In this document: piece after piece, positions 6,364-6,670 of the stretch | Numbering within the stretch: the first letter of the stretch is position 1 | How the letters are laid out: the number at the start of each line of letters is the position of its first letter | From: CAMBDR01 sp046597185 | GTDB lineage: Bacteria > Pseudomonadota > Gammaproteobacteria > Burkholderiales > Burkholderiaceae_D | NCBI GenBank assembly: GCA_046597185.1 | Contig: JBKJLF010000268.1 | Location: 1-6,670, forward strand | DNA: 6,670 bases | Direction: 5' to 3' | The notes under the pieces: generated by a model | The model's database searches: none | Seen by the model: only the letters and a program-made list of their open reading frames with translations | Told to the model about the DNA's origin: nothing | Program-made: the position numbers and the translations under genes

Positions 6364-6670
6364 TTAAATTTTAGTAAATGCATTGATGAAATTGCCACCA
6401 GCATTGTGTGCTGTTGCACATATTTTCGGGTAATTTGATTTAAATAAGGGTAATTCATCTGCATGGATTACTGCCGGCTGAAGATGTGCTGGCATGCCAT
6501 GTTCAACTATGGCGTCTTCATCGACAAAGACAAGAAATGCGTCCGCTGAAGCGTGGGTCAGGATTGGAATCCAGCCTACGGCTAAGGATAGCGTAGCAAC
6601 TTTCGCATCACTGTGGCGTTGCAAAAAAATTTCAATCAGTGTATTTCGTGCTGTTGAGCCATCGGGGAAC
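6364..6670 (-). CDS. Unrecognised protein, C-terminal 101 residues (5' end outside the window)
   Basis: The frame is open from the window edge to TAA at 6366-6364, giving 101 residues that begin FPDGSTARNTLIEIFLQRHS. I do not recognise the family. Visible are a likely helix (TARNTLIEIFLQRHSD), a hydrophobic stretch (VATLSLAVGWIPIL, about 24-37) and a strand-like AFLVFVDEDAIVEHGMP (about 44-60). A proline- and His-containing segment (AHLQPAVIHADELPLF) precedes the C-terminal AHNAGGNFINAFTKI. No convincing lipobox or metal motif is visible in this part. It lies 57 bp upstream of the receptor ATG on the same strand, so the two may be co-transcribed and functionally linked, for example in uptake or handling of the receptor's ligand; that is inference. 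A TTG at 6624 could in principle start a short protein, but it has no ribosome binding site and the frame continues upstream. Confidence 0.6.
   Translation of the reverse strand, partial: FPDGSTARNTLIEIFLQRHSDAKVATLSLAVGWIPILTHASADAFLVFVDEDAIVEHGMPAHLQPAVIHADELPLFKSNYPKICATAHNAGGNFINAFTKI

Noticed and set aside
1..6670. CRISPR array, insertion sequence, tRNA/rRNA gene or defence system
   Set aside because: I found no spaced direct repeats, transposase motifs, terminal repeats with target duplication, or structural RNA signatures. The genes present are metabolic, regulatory, proteolytic and transport genes.

Overview
The window looks like ordinary chromosome of a Gram-negative bacterium of intermediate G+C. 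The IlvD protein and its LysR-type neighbour read like those of Betaproteobacteria, probably Burkholderiales of the Oxalobacteraceae type. This placement rests on recognition by eye, not on a database search. An outer-membrane TonB-dependent receptor confirms a Gram-negative envelope.

Left part (1-1324, + strand): the 3' end of a secreted thermolysin-family (M4) metalloprotease with a C-terminal PPC domain, closed by a strong intrinsic terminator. It is followed by a short gene (703-1226) for a signal peptide plus the propeptide of an M28 leucyl aminopeptidase. The catalytic domain of that enzyme is absent, and the reading frame is broken by one missing base in an A-tract. A shared, bidirectional terminator separates this part from the next gene.

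Middle part (1324-4040): a LysR-family regulator (- strand) is divergent from ilvD (+ strand), which encodes dihydroxy-acid dehydratase of branched-chain amino-acid and pantothenate-precursor synthesis. The 125-bp intergenic region carries a perfect 10-bp-arm inverted repeat, centred about 65 bp upstream of the transcription start predicted from a by-eye ilvD promoter. That is the usual geometry of a LysR recognition site, so the regulator most likely controls ilvD.

Right part (4041-6670, - strand): a complete TonB-dependent outer-membrane receptor. Upstream of it in the same orientation is the C-terminal 101 residues of a protein I do not recognise; with a 57-bp gap the two may form an operon. 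This part is visibly richer in A+T than ilvD.

I see no CRISPR array, insertion sequence, tRNA, rRNA or clear defence system. The most interesting items are the orphan aminopeptidase propeptide, the LysR/ilvD operator layout, and the unrecognised gene feeding into the receptor gene.
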